Assembly (NCBI GenBank): GCA_002344345.1
Contig: DDTL01000067.1
Coordinates: 1-14,520 of the forward strand
Reading direction: 5' to 3'
DNA: 14,520 bases
Origin: Saprospiraceae bacterium UBA2365
GTDB taxonomy: Bacteria > Bacteroidota > Bacteroidia > Chitinophagales > Saprospiraceae
In this document: piece by piece, positions 5,809-12,798 of the stretch
Layout of the letters: every line of letters begins with the position of its first letter
Numbering within the stretch: position 1 is the first letter of the stretch
Notes under the pieces: model-generated
Database searches by the model: none
Seen by the model: only the letters and a program-made list of their open reading frames with translations
Told to the model about the DNA's origin: nothing
Program-made: the position numbers and the translations under genes

Positions 5809-7823
5809 CGTTCGAACCAATCATGCAATTCCTTATACCAAAAGATCGAATTCTGAGGTTTCAGTATCCAGTGGTTCTCATCAGGAAAATAAACCAGTCT
5901 GGCATCCAGACCCATGCCTTTGTAAATGCCGTAAATCAAAAAAGCATGAGCTACCGGAACACGGTAATCCAGTTCACCATGCATGATCATCATCGGTGAT
6001 TTGAAATTATGCGCAAATTGAGAAGGATTGTTTTTGTGTAAAACATCAAAATCTTTCCAGGGAGTTCCTCCGTATTGATATTCCCGGTTTCCGGCATGGT
6101 CAGAGGCAAACTGCAATTGATGGTCATAAACGCCTGCATGATTGACCAGTGCAGCAAATCTGTCGGTATGGCCTGCGATCCAGGTGACCATATATCCACC
6201 ATAACTGCCGCCTGCTGCAGCCAAACGATTTTCATCAATAAATCCCCTTGCCAACATATAATCGGTTGCTTTCATGATGTCTTCAAAGGGTTTGAATGCA
6301 TGTTCCCCGTGTATGGAAATGGCAAAATCCTGGCCAAAACTGGTTGACCCGTGAAAATTGGGCGTGATGACAACGTATCCCGGAGCAGCAAAAAGGTGCG
6401 CATTCCAGCGATAATGCCAGTTATCACCGAAAGTGCCGTGTGGGCCGCCGTGGATCATCACAACCAAAGGATATTTTTTGGACGGATCAAAATCGGGTGG
6501 ATAGATGGCAAACATCTGTATATCTGCATCATTTGCTCCCTTGTAGGTGATGTTTTCCACCCTGCCAAAATTTAATTTTGCCAATAATTCCTTATTGACA
6601 TCCGTCAGTTGACGCAGGGTTTTCCCGTCAGTTTGAATGGCATAAATATCAGTAGGTTTATTCAGGTTATTATGAGTAAAAAGCAGTGAATTGGGGTTTA
6701 ATACCAGCAGATTGCTATTGGTTCCGGATGTAAAAATCGTATTGTGCTTGCCACCGGTGAATGGTATGGAGAAAATCGCATTGCATGCATTCAGTTCCGC
6801 TCCAAAATAAATGGTTTTGCCATCTGCGGACCACTGCCAGCCTTCACAGGAAAGGTCAATTTTTTCGGTGATGCTCCTGGCAGAAGATCTTTGAAGGTCA
6901 TAAACTACCATTTGAACTTTATCCGCATAAAAATGTGAAATGGTTTGTTTGCCGTACAAAATATTTTTTCCATCAGGGCTGAAAACAGGGTTTGTATCGG
7001 AGGCTTTGTTATCTTCAGTCAAATTGATCATTTTTCCTGAACCATCAGTTTGCAGCAGGAAAACATCTTCATTCAGCTCTTCATAGGGCGGTTGAGTATT
7101 GTTCATACTCACGGCGATTCTTTTTCCATCCGGAGAAATGTCAAAGGAAACGCCGCCCATCATATTGAAATAATTATTGGTCAAAGGCATCAGATCAGTC
7201 ACTTTTTTAGTAGCCAATTCTACAACAAACAATCTCGAATAATATCCGTCCGTCAACCATCTGTCCCAATACCTGAACATGGCATTTTCTGTGGTTTTAG
7301 CCGTAACTTTTAACTTTTTCTTCTCATCGATCATGGTTTTCAGTTTGGCAAAATCACCTTCATATTCCGGTAAAACATTGGCGCCAAAAGCGATTTGTTT
7401 ACCGTCGGGAAACCATTTGATGCTATAAACCCCAACCGGCAGGTCTGTGATTTTCTGCGCTTCTCCACCATTCAGAGACAACAAATAAATCTGGGCCGGA
7501 CCATCATGACGCCTCGAAATGAATGCGATATTTTTACCGTCAGGGCTGAAGACCGGATTGCTTTCTTTGCCAGTAAAAGTGATTTGCCGCTGATCACCGG
7601 TTTGGATGTCCATCAGGAAAATATCAGTTGTGCCCTTATCCTCATCAATATTATAGCTGGTCAATGTGAATACCGCCTGTTTTCCGTCAGGGGAAACTTC
7701 AACGGCTGCTAAGCGCTTCATCTGCCAGAGATGGGTTGATGTGAAAGTTTCGTTCTGGGCAAAAGTCCTGGAAGTGAATACTGAAATTACCCCAAAAAGC
7801 AGTATTAAGAAAAATCGATACAT
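5796..7823 (-). CDS. S9-family serine peptidase (dipeptidyl-peptidase/acylaminoacyl-peptidase type), exported
   Basis: A 675-aa protein with a signal peptide (MYRFFLILLFGVISVF, cleavage near residue 22, TFAQ). The N-terminal half is a WD40-like/PD40 beta-propeller with repeated SPDGK-type turns (for example VSPDGKQAVF, FSPDGKNIAFIS, ISPDGKRIAVS, FSPDGKNILYG, WSADGKTIYFG). The C-terminal half is an alpha/beta-hydrolase: YPLVVMIHGGPHG before the oxyanion region, the nucleophile motif GGSYGGY with Ser540, then Asp619 in HGELDYRVP and His651 in DENHW. That gives an intact catalytic triad. Length and architecture are those of prolyl-oligopeptidase-family enzymes such as periplasmic DPP5 of Bacteroidota, which release dipeptides from peptides for uptake. 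The exact specificity cannot be read from sequence. No T9SS domain is present, so it is probably periplasmic. It is transcribed alone: the upstream gene ends with a strong terminator hairpin (7912-7941), and the + operon converges from the other side. I could not find a clear -7/-33 pair upstream, but an inverted repeat lies in the leader. Confidence 0.93.
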   Translation of the reverse strand: MYRFFLILLFGVISVFTSRTFAQNETFTSTHLWQMKRLAAVEVSPDGKQAVFTLTSYNIDEDKGTTDIFLMDIQTGDQRQITFTGKESNPVFSPDGKNIAFISRRHDGPAQIYLLSLNGGEAQKITDLPVGVYSIKWFPDGKQIAFGANVLPEYEGDFAKLKTMIDEKKKLKVTAKTTENAMFRYWDRWLTDGYYSRLFVVELATKKVTDLMPLTNNYFNMMGGVSFDISPDGKRIAVSMNNTQPPYEELNEDVFLLQTDGSGKMINLTEDNKASDTNPVFSPDGKNILYGKQTISHFYADKVQMVVYDLQRSSARSITEKIDLSCEGWQWSADGKTIYFGAELNACNAIFSIPFTGGKHNTIFTSGTNSNLLVLNPNSLLFTHNNLNKPTDIYAIQTDGKTLRQLTDVNKELLAKLNFGRVENITYKGANDADIQMFAIYPPDFDPSKKYPLVVMIHGGPHGTFGDNWHYRWNAHLFAAPGYVVITPNFHGSTSFGQDFAISIHGEHAFKPFEDIMKATDYMLARGFIDENRLAAAGGSYGGYMVTWIAGHTDRFAALVNHAGVYDHQLQFASDHAGNREYQYGGTPWKDFDVLHKNNPSQFAHNFKSPMMIMHGELDYRVPVAHAFLIYGIYKGMGLDARLVYFPDENHWILKPQNSIFWYKELHDWFERYLK

Positions 7824-7869
7824 GTTGATTGTTGATGTTTAAAATGAAGGATTATGTAATAATATCTGA

Positions 7870-7897
7870 AGGAAAACCAAATTCCCGGAGTTTTCCT
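7870..7897 (-). repeat. Inverted repeat in the leader of the S9 peptidase gene
   Basis: Eight-base arms (AGGAAAAC at 7870-7877 and its complement at 7890-7897) are separated by 12 nt, and after one mismatch two further pairs (7867-7868 with 7899-7900) are possible. It lies 47-77 nt upstream of the ATG at 7823. No T-run follows on the - strand, so it is not a usual terminator. It may be a leader hairpin or an operator half-site pair. No function can be assigned. Confidence 0.4.
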
Positions 7898-7911
7898 GCA
7901 AAGGCAAAATA

Positions 7912-7941
7912 AAGCAGATTTACAAAAATGTAAATCTGCTT
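7912..7941 (-). terminator. Intrinsic terminator of the metalloprotease gene
   Basis: A 13-bp perfect stem (7912-7924 with 7929-7941) closes on a 4-nt loop. On the - strand it is followed by a T-rich run (TTTATTTTG). It lies 57 nt beyond the metalloprotease stop codon. A second, smaller hairpin (7960-7965 with 7973-7978, loop of seven identical bases) stands between the stop codon and this terminator. The long stem separates this gene from the S9 peptidase downstream. Confidence 0.75.
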
Positions 7942-7997
7942 ACAAATGATCGCTGCAAGAAACGGTTTTTTTCCGTTTTATACAAATCAATTTTATG

Positions 7998-10900
7998 TTA
8001 CTGCTTGATAAATTTACCGGATCTTACCATGATGTTGTTTTTGTATATAATGGTATATTGGCCCGGAGGTAAATGTTTGAGATCCAGCACAACAGAGTAT
8101 TCATCATATTCACCAAAGACCAGCTCAAATTTTTGACCGGATAGATTGTACATTTCAAACTTGCCGGACGTCAGATCCAATTCATTAGTTTTCAGCGTCA
8201 GAAATCCTGATGTAGGGTTGGGGAATAAGGTCAATATGTTATCGGATGAAATTTCATCCACATCTGATGGGATCACGTGGATCACATTGGATGTATCTGA
8301 TGTACACGCCTCCAAAGTTACAATAGTGAAATAATCCGCAGTTTTACCCGGAATATGCGTCTGACCTATGGCACCCAGGATCGGTCCGTTTTGGTCGTGC
8401 CATTGATTGCCTTCATTTGCACTCGAACTTAAAATTTCAGTGGTAGAATTAAAATCGATCTCAGGAGTCGGAGGTTTTGGATTGACTGTGATCTCCACAT
8501 GATATGCTTCACTGATGCCGCATAGGTTTTCTGTTGAAAAACCTATAAATCCGCCTGTTGATCCAGTCAAAACCAAGATTTCCGAAGTGTTTGATTCTCC
8601 CTGAATTTGCCAACCGGCTGGGAATAGCCAATGATAATTTACATCCGAGGCAGGGGAGACATCATAATGTTGCAATGATTTTTCACAAACCGTAGTTTCT
8701 CCTGTTATGTTCTCAGCCATGCCAGGAACATCCCTGACTGTCAGTTCAAATGGCTCAGAGACTGTTTCTTTTTCTCCGTTGCAATTCGTCACCTGACAAC
8801 GAAACCGGTGAATTCCCTGCTCCAGTTGACCTGAAATACCGATTGCGGAACTGTCGGGATGCAAGAATACAGCTCCGTAAGGTGTATTTGTTCCAATATT
8901 TAGCCAGTTGTCACCATTCTGGTATTGCCAGTTGAATTCAAAAGGTGATTTGCCGCTGACTTCTACGGTCATGCTAACAGTATCTTTCCCGGAACACATG
9001 TCCGTTTCATCACTTTGAGAGAGGATAGCCACTTGCTCACAAGCTTCCATAATGTGTATGGAATAATCCTCAACTTCACCAAAGGCAGAATGATCACAAG
9101 AATTCGTATTCGGGCTCTGACTGGTATCGTGCAGCCTGATCCTCATTCTCGCATATCCGGGCACTGCATGGCTTGGGATTTTGATATTTCCGGTAAAAGG
9201 TCCATCATTTTTTGGTGAAAGATAAACCCGTTCGCCAGGATTCGTGAAATTGCCGTTTTGGTTATAGTCTATCCACATGACGATCTGATCTGCAGCGTAT
9301 CCCTCTCCCAGGGTCACATTGAAGGGATAGGTTTCTCCTATTTCCACTTTTGTAGAAATATGCGAAAAGTCAGAATAAGTAGACCGGGTGCTGCTGTTAT
9401 TTATTGTATTGAAGGTAACATTTTTAATGTATTCATATTGAGATGATTGGGCGCCTGCATCACAAAAATCGATGACATTAACATTCATCCCGAAAGGTAT
9501 TCCGGCACCACAGGCGTTGAGAGGAGTGACGGAAACGATGCCACTTTGGGTGCCAACCTCAACAGTTACCTCGTAGCTCTCTGAACCAGATAAAACGGAC
9601 CAGCCTTCGGGGAATTCCCATTGGAAGGTGTATCCGGGCTTTGGTTTTACAGAATATACATACGGACTTCCGGATCCCGGTGACTCAGGGCCGGTGATTG
9701 AAGTTGGAGAAAGTGGAATGTCACCGGCAGGATTGACCTGAAATATAGCGGGTTCTGTGATCACTTCATTTTCGCCTTCGCAATTGGAGATCAGACAACG
9801 ATAGGTGTAAGAACCTTCTGATGAAATGCTGTCAATTACCAAATCCGGGGAATTATGGTTGAAATATCTGGCACCAGACGGGACACCATCCTCAATATTC
9901 ATCCAAACTGAACCGTTGAAGTATTGCCATTGAAATGCAACAGGCTGGCTTCCAATGTATTCTAATGACAAAATGCCTGAAGAATTGTTGACGCAGGTTG
10001 CCTGATCCCCGGGTTGTTTTTGAATGACTACGCCATAGCATCCGGTGTCTATGATATTTACCATATAATCATGAACGGTGCCGTGGTTAGATTCTCCACA
10101 GGAATTGGCATTTGGGCCATCGCTGGTCAGGTGCAGCCTGATCCTCATCCGTTTAAGCCCGGGACTGGTTCCCGGAGGTGTGATGATATTGGCAACATAC
10201 TCTGCATAGCTTCCAATGGATGATACATAAACAGCTTCTCCTGCATCCGTAAATTTGTTGTTGTTATTGAAATCTATCCAAACCAGCAACTGGTTGGAGT
10301 AATAAGGATTATTGATTTTTACCCTGAGTTCTTCGGCTTCTTCCGGGATCAGATCTGTAGCACAATGAGTAAAATCCATGTATGAAAGTGCGCCACCTTC
10401 CTGGTCTATCGATCCAAAAGTAACATTCGAAATGTTGTAAAAAGTATTGTTGCCTGTCGCAGCACAATATTGCATGGTGCCTGCATCACGATAACGGGAG
10501 GCGAAATGTTTGACAAAATTCACAGATCTGGCATTGTCACCATCATCAGGATCTCCCGTTGGCTTATTTGAATATTTTACCAAAGGATCTGAAAAATAAG
10601 GTACTTCTGTATGATCATAACCATCTTCAAAGTGTTCGCCGCTATTATAAGTCATGATATCACAATACCTGTTTCCATTGCTGCCAACCCATCGCCATCC
10701 GGCAGACCAGGTATTCTCGGGCCAGTTATGCCAATTGGTTGGTCCGGGTTGTGTCAGCTGTGCTTTGTGGTGGTGTGCGCCCATATTGTGACCGATCTCA
10801 TGGATCACAGTAGTGGTCCAACCTGCCTGTTGTACCCTGGCCAGGCAAAAAGCTTTGTTGGGATCGCCAAATTTATTGGTCAGAAGCCATCCCAATCCGC

Positions 10901-11843
10901 CGGTATCTTCGGTGAGTGTCATCAAAACGACAAAATCTGCAGCGTGCGTATTTCTCAGGGTGTGAACTGTACTCATAACCCCATTGCCGTTGGTAAGGTT
11001 GTCGAGATCCGTGTTGGAATTTACTTCGGTATAATTGATTTCTGCCGAATGCACCAGGTTGAAAGTGATGAACATGTTATTGTTGGTGGTCACCAGATTC
11101 GCCCGTGTTATTGCATTGGAAATAATAGTGTTGATGTTGCCATTGTTGGATATCGCCCAGTTGCGGGCAGCTGGTGTATATACGACCAAAACGTCCAGAA
11201 CGGCCGGGTCATTTTCGTCCAGACAGCCCTGACCACCACTTCGTACACCATCGCTTTTTTTTTGTGGATTCTCTGCAGATTGCCGGGAGTTTTCAGGAGT
11301 CGGTTCTGTATCCTCTCGGGGAATCGGCCCCGTGGATTCCTTTGAAATTACCGGAGCGCCACCTTCGATATAATCCAGATGTTTTTCGTCGAGTTGAAGC
11401 AGATAATTTTTTCTGCTTTCCGGGTGCAGCCTGGTGATGTACTTTTGGTTTAATTCAGGAATATCCAATGAAAACGATGTATATTCGCCATCAATGGTGA
11501 TATAACAATAGGCGAAATCAAATCCTTCCAGTTTGCCCACGATCGATAAAACATCATTGATGTCTGTTATTGAAGACTGAATGATTGCACGGTAACCTGG
11601 CATTTCAAACAGTTCTATTGACAAAATATCGCCAGTTTTAAAACCATTCTGCGTCCGGAACTCCGGATTCAAAGAAAAAAGCCTCGCTTTTTTTACTGCC
11701 ATGCCAAAAATGTCATCATTTGAAACCATGGTTGCTTTGATTGCGTCGGAAGAATGTTTCGTCTCAAGGTTCAAAACATTTGTCTGCCCTGTCAATAATT
11801 GCTGACCTATTAGCAGAATGATCAGATAACAGCATTTAAGCAT
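7998..11843 (-). CDS. T9SS-secreted metalloprotease (reprolysin-like) with duplicated GEVED-Ig-PKD modules
   Basis: 1281 aa from the ATG at 11843. That start gives a signal peptide at once (MLKCCYLIILLIGQQLL, cleavage near TGQ), whereas an upstream start at 11975 would bury it 44 residues in. Residues about 20-206 are a propeptide-like region ending in a Pro/Glu/Ser-rich linker. Residues about 207-459 are a zinc metalloprotease domain: DVLVVYTPAAR, then HEIGHNMGAHH (348-358) fitting HExxHxxGxxH with zinc ligands H348, H352, H358 and catalytic E349, and CDIMTYNSG as probable Met-turn. Residues 460-793 and 794-1120 are two copies of one module: GEVED domain (WIDFNNN / WIDYNQN, ...DYMV / EVEDY), Ig-like domain (FQWQY / FNWQY, ...YRCLISNCEGE / FRCQVTNCNGE), then PKD-like domain (FPEGW / FPAGW). 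After a short further domain the protein ends with a T9SS type A sorting domain (from about 1200, LFPNPTSG). It is therefore exported by Sec, moved across the outer membrane by T9SS, and probably anchored or released outside. It probably degrades or processes extracellular protein; the substrate is unknown. Confidence 0.92.
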   Translation of the reverse strand: MLKCCYLIILLIGQQLLTGQTNVLNLETKHSSDAIKATMVSNDDIFGMAVKKARLFSLNPEFRTQNGFKTGDILSIELFEMPGYRAIIQSSITDINDVLSIVGKLEGFDFAYCYITIDGEYTSFSLDIPELNQKYITRLHPESRKNYLLQLDEKHLDYIEGGAPVISKESTGPIPREDTEPTPENSRQSAENPQKKSDGVRSGGQGCLDENDPAVLDVLVVYTPAARNWAISNNGNINTIISNAITRANLVTTNNNMFITFNLVHSAEINYTEVNSNTDLDNLTNGNGVMSTVHTLRNTHAADFVVLMTLTEDTGGLGWLLTNKFGDPNKAFCLARVQQAGWTTTVIHEIGHNMGAHHHKAQLTQPGPTNWHNWPENTWSAGWRWVGSNGNRYCDIMTYNSGEHFEDGYDHTEVPYFSDPLVKYSNKPTGDPDDGDNARSVNFVKHFASRYRDAGTMQYCAATGNNTFYNISNVTFGSIDQEGGALSYMDFTHCATDLIPEEAEELRVKINNPYYSNQLLVWIDFNNNNKFTDAGEAVYVSSIGSYAEYVANIITPPGTSPGLKRMRIRLHLTSDGPNANSCGESNHGTVHDYMVNIIDTGCYGVVIQKQPGDQATCVNNSSGILSLEYIGSQPVAFQWQYFNGSVWMNIEDGVPSGARYFNHNSPDLVIDSISSEGSYTYRCLISNCEGENEVITEPAIFQVNPAGDIPLSPTSITGPESPGSGSPYVYSVKPKPGYTFQWEFPEGWSVLSGSESYEVTVEVGTQSGIVSVTPLNACGAGIPFGMNVNVIDFCDAGAQSSQYEYIKNVTFNTINNSSTRSTYSDFSHISTKVEIGETYPFNVTLGEGYAADQIVMWIDYNQNGNFTNPGERVYLSPKNDGPFTGNIKIPSHAVPGYARMRIRLHDTSQSPNTNSCDHSAFGEVEDYSIHIMEACEQVAILSQSDETDMCSGKDTVSMTVEVSGKSPFEFNWQYQNGDNWLNIGTNTPYGAVFLHPDSSAIGISGQLEQGIHRFRCQVTNCNGEKETVSEPFELTVRDVPGMAENITGETTVCEKSLQHYDVSPASDVNYHWLFPAGWQIQGESNTSEILVLTGSTGGFIGFSTENLCGISEAYHVEITVNPKPPTPEIDFNSTTEILSSSANEGNQWHDQNGPILGAIGQTHIPGKTADYFTIVTLEACTSDTSNVIHVIPSDVDEISSDNILTLFPNPTSGFLTLKTNELDLTSGKFEMYNLSGQKFELVFGEYDEYSVVLDLKHLPPGQYTIIYKNNIMVRSGKFIKQ

Positions 11844-12171
11844 AAAATCTTGTTTGATCGTTTTATAATAATGGCTTACATTAAAAATCGGATTTACCCG
11901 GGTTGAAAATATTAATTGTGCTGGTTTCATAGGAAATGGTTTTGAATTTAAAAAATGCTGAAAAATAAAAAGCATTTCGAAAATAATACTTTCAACGTAA
12001 ATATCAGCTAATTCGTCCTGTTTTTTGACTTATTTTATTAAATTTTACATATTATTAAGTCTGATCTTAGTTGATCGTATAGTTAATAAATCTGCCATTA
12101 AACCGGTGCTGATATTTGGAAAGTGCCAAACATTACCCATTCAAATCAAATGAATAGAAAATGGTGAAAAA
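11844..12171. other. 328-bp A/T-rich intergenic region, no gene
   Basis: This region holds the leader of the metalloprotease gene and the trailer of the gene at 12172. It includes the hairpin at 11953-11977 listed separately. I found no TAnnTTTG element on the - strand (closest are imperfect), so the metalloprotease promoter is not located. A small weak inverted repeat (TTTGG at 12115-12119 and CCAAA at 12126-12130) is also present. No open frame with coding character is seen. Confidence 0.5.
11953..11977 (-). terminator. Possible terminator downstream of the COG4337 gene
   Basis: A 7-bp stem (AAATGCT at 11953-11959 with its complement at 11971-11977) has an 11-nt loop. Read on the - strand it ends in an uninterrupted run of T (11950-11955) leading out of the stem. 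It is about 195 nt past the stop codon at 12172. It falls inside the unlikely upstream extension of the metalloprotease frame, another reason to prefer the 11843 start. Confidence 0.4.
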
Positions 12172-12176
12172 TCACC
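12163..12176 (-). terminator. Small hairpin overlapping the stop codon of the COG4337 gene
   Basis: GGTGA (12163-12167) pairs with TCACC (12172-12176) around a 4-nt A/T loop. On the - strand ATTTTCT follows. The stem has only 5 bp and overlaps the TGA stop codon, so it is a weak terminator candidate at best. Confidence 0.25.
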
Positions 12177-12639
12177 TGGACGGATCATAGGGTAGGGAAG
12201 AATGGTGCAAATCGATTTTCAGTGCACCATGATGTTCACGATACCCGAAAGTATATTCCACTTTCACCTGATTCTTATGCTCATCTGTAAAATAATAATT
12301 GCCCATTGCAATTGCCCGGCTTGATTCCAGAATGATATGGGCGTTTATAAAAGCGACTTTGATCCATGGCTGTAAAGCAAACCCATGGTCCTCCGGGAGT
12401 GCACAGTATTGTGGTGCAATAAAATAGGACAACGCTTTGATTTTTGTGGGTCTGAATTGTTCAACATGGCATTTGGTAGGTTTAAATAATACTTCTCCGA
12501 GATCAAATGCATATAATTTATCCAGAAACTCATTGGTAAAATGTTCGCAGTGCAAACTATTGTGCTTCAAAGAACCAATTTTTACGATGCCATCTGCCCA
12601 TTCCTGCTGAGCCGCCAAAACCTGTGATTTTGTGATCAT
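12172..12639 (-). CDS. COG4337 / iota-class carbonic anhydrase-type protein (NTF2/SnoaL-like fold)
   Basis: 155 aa, with no signal peptide, so probably cytoplasmic. I recognise the conserved signature of the COG4337 family: QQEWADGIVKIG (11-22), LYAFDLGEVLFKPTK (42-56), FRPT (62-65), LSYF (70-73), EDHGFALQPW (83-92), AMGNYYFTD (111-119), VKVEYTFGYREHHG (125-138) and the terminal DLHHSSLPY (143-151). Members of this family from cyanobacteria, algae and some proteobacteria have been described as iota-class carbonic anhydrases, which hydrate CO2 to bicarbonate. The HHSS motif is characteristic, and a Thr, a Tyr and a Ser have been implicated in a metal-free active site. Plausible counterparts here are Thr55, Tyr72 and Ser147 or Ser148, but this mapping is my inference. 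Older annotations sometimes call such proteins phosphoribosyl-AMP cyclohydrolase, which I consider wrong because the length and motifs differ. The gene stands alone with its own promoter (12697-12727) and neighbours of unrelated function. Activity in this organism is unproven. Confidence 0.8.
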   Translation of the reverse strand: MITKSQVLAAQQEWADGIVKIGSLKHNSLHCEHFTNEFLDKLYAFDLGEVLFKPTKCHVEQFRPTKIKALSYFIAPQYCALPEDHGFALQPWIKVAFINAHIILESSRAIAMGNYYFTDEHKNQVKVEYTFGYREHHGALKIDLHHSSLPYDPSR

Positions 12640-12696
12640 AATGGATGTTTTTTAAGGAAGTGAAAAATATTCACGATCCGTGTTTTTCTCTTTGCC

Positions 12697-12727
12697 CAAA
12701 ATTAATAATGAAAAGAAGAATTTACAC
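12697..12727 (-). promoter_or_regulatory. Bacteroidota-type promoter of the COG4337 gene
   Basis: On the - strand TAATTTTG (12704 down to 12697) matches TAnnTTTG perfectly. Twenty nt upstream lies GTG (12727-12725) in place of the ideal TTG. The predicted start of transcription is near 12690, giving a leader of about 50 nt. Only the -33 part is imperfect. Confidence 0.5.
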
Positions 12728-12798
12728 GTTTAATACCATTTATTTTTTGGATAAAGCCTTGATTTTTCAGAGTTCAATATAAAATCCTTTGTGAGTTT

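Noticed and set aside
10611..11345. 244-aa open frame on the + strand
   Set aside because: It lies wholly antisense to the metalloprotease catalytic and propeptide regions, which have clear motifs. The translation lacks domain features and a leader, so it is a shadow frame.
11844..11975. Upstream extension of the metalloprotease frame to an ATG at 11975
   Set aside because: It places 44 non-leader residues before a clear signal peptide and runs through a terminator-like hairpin (11953-11977). The ATG at 11843 is preferred.
12640..12798. Terminator after the FG-GAP gene
   Set aside because: Only a very weak A/T stem (ATAAAA/TTTTAT) is present near the stop codon, and no GC-containing hairpin with a T-run is seen.
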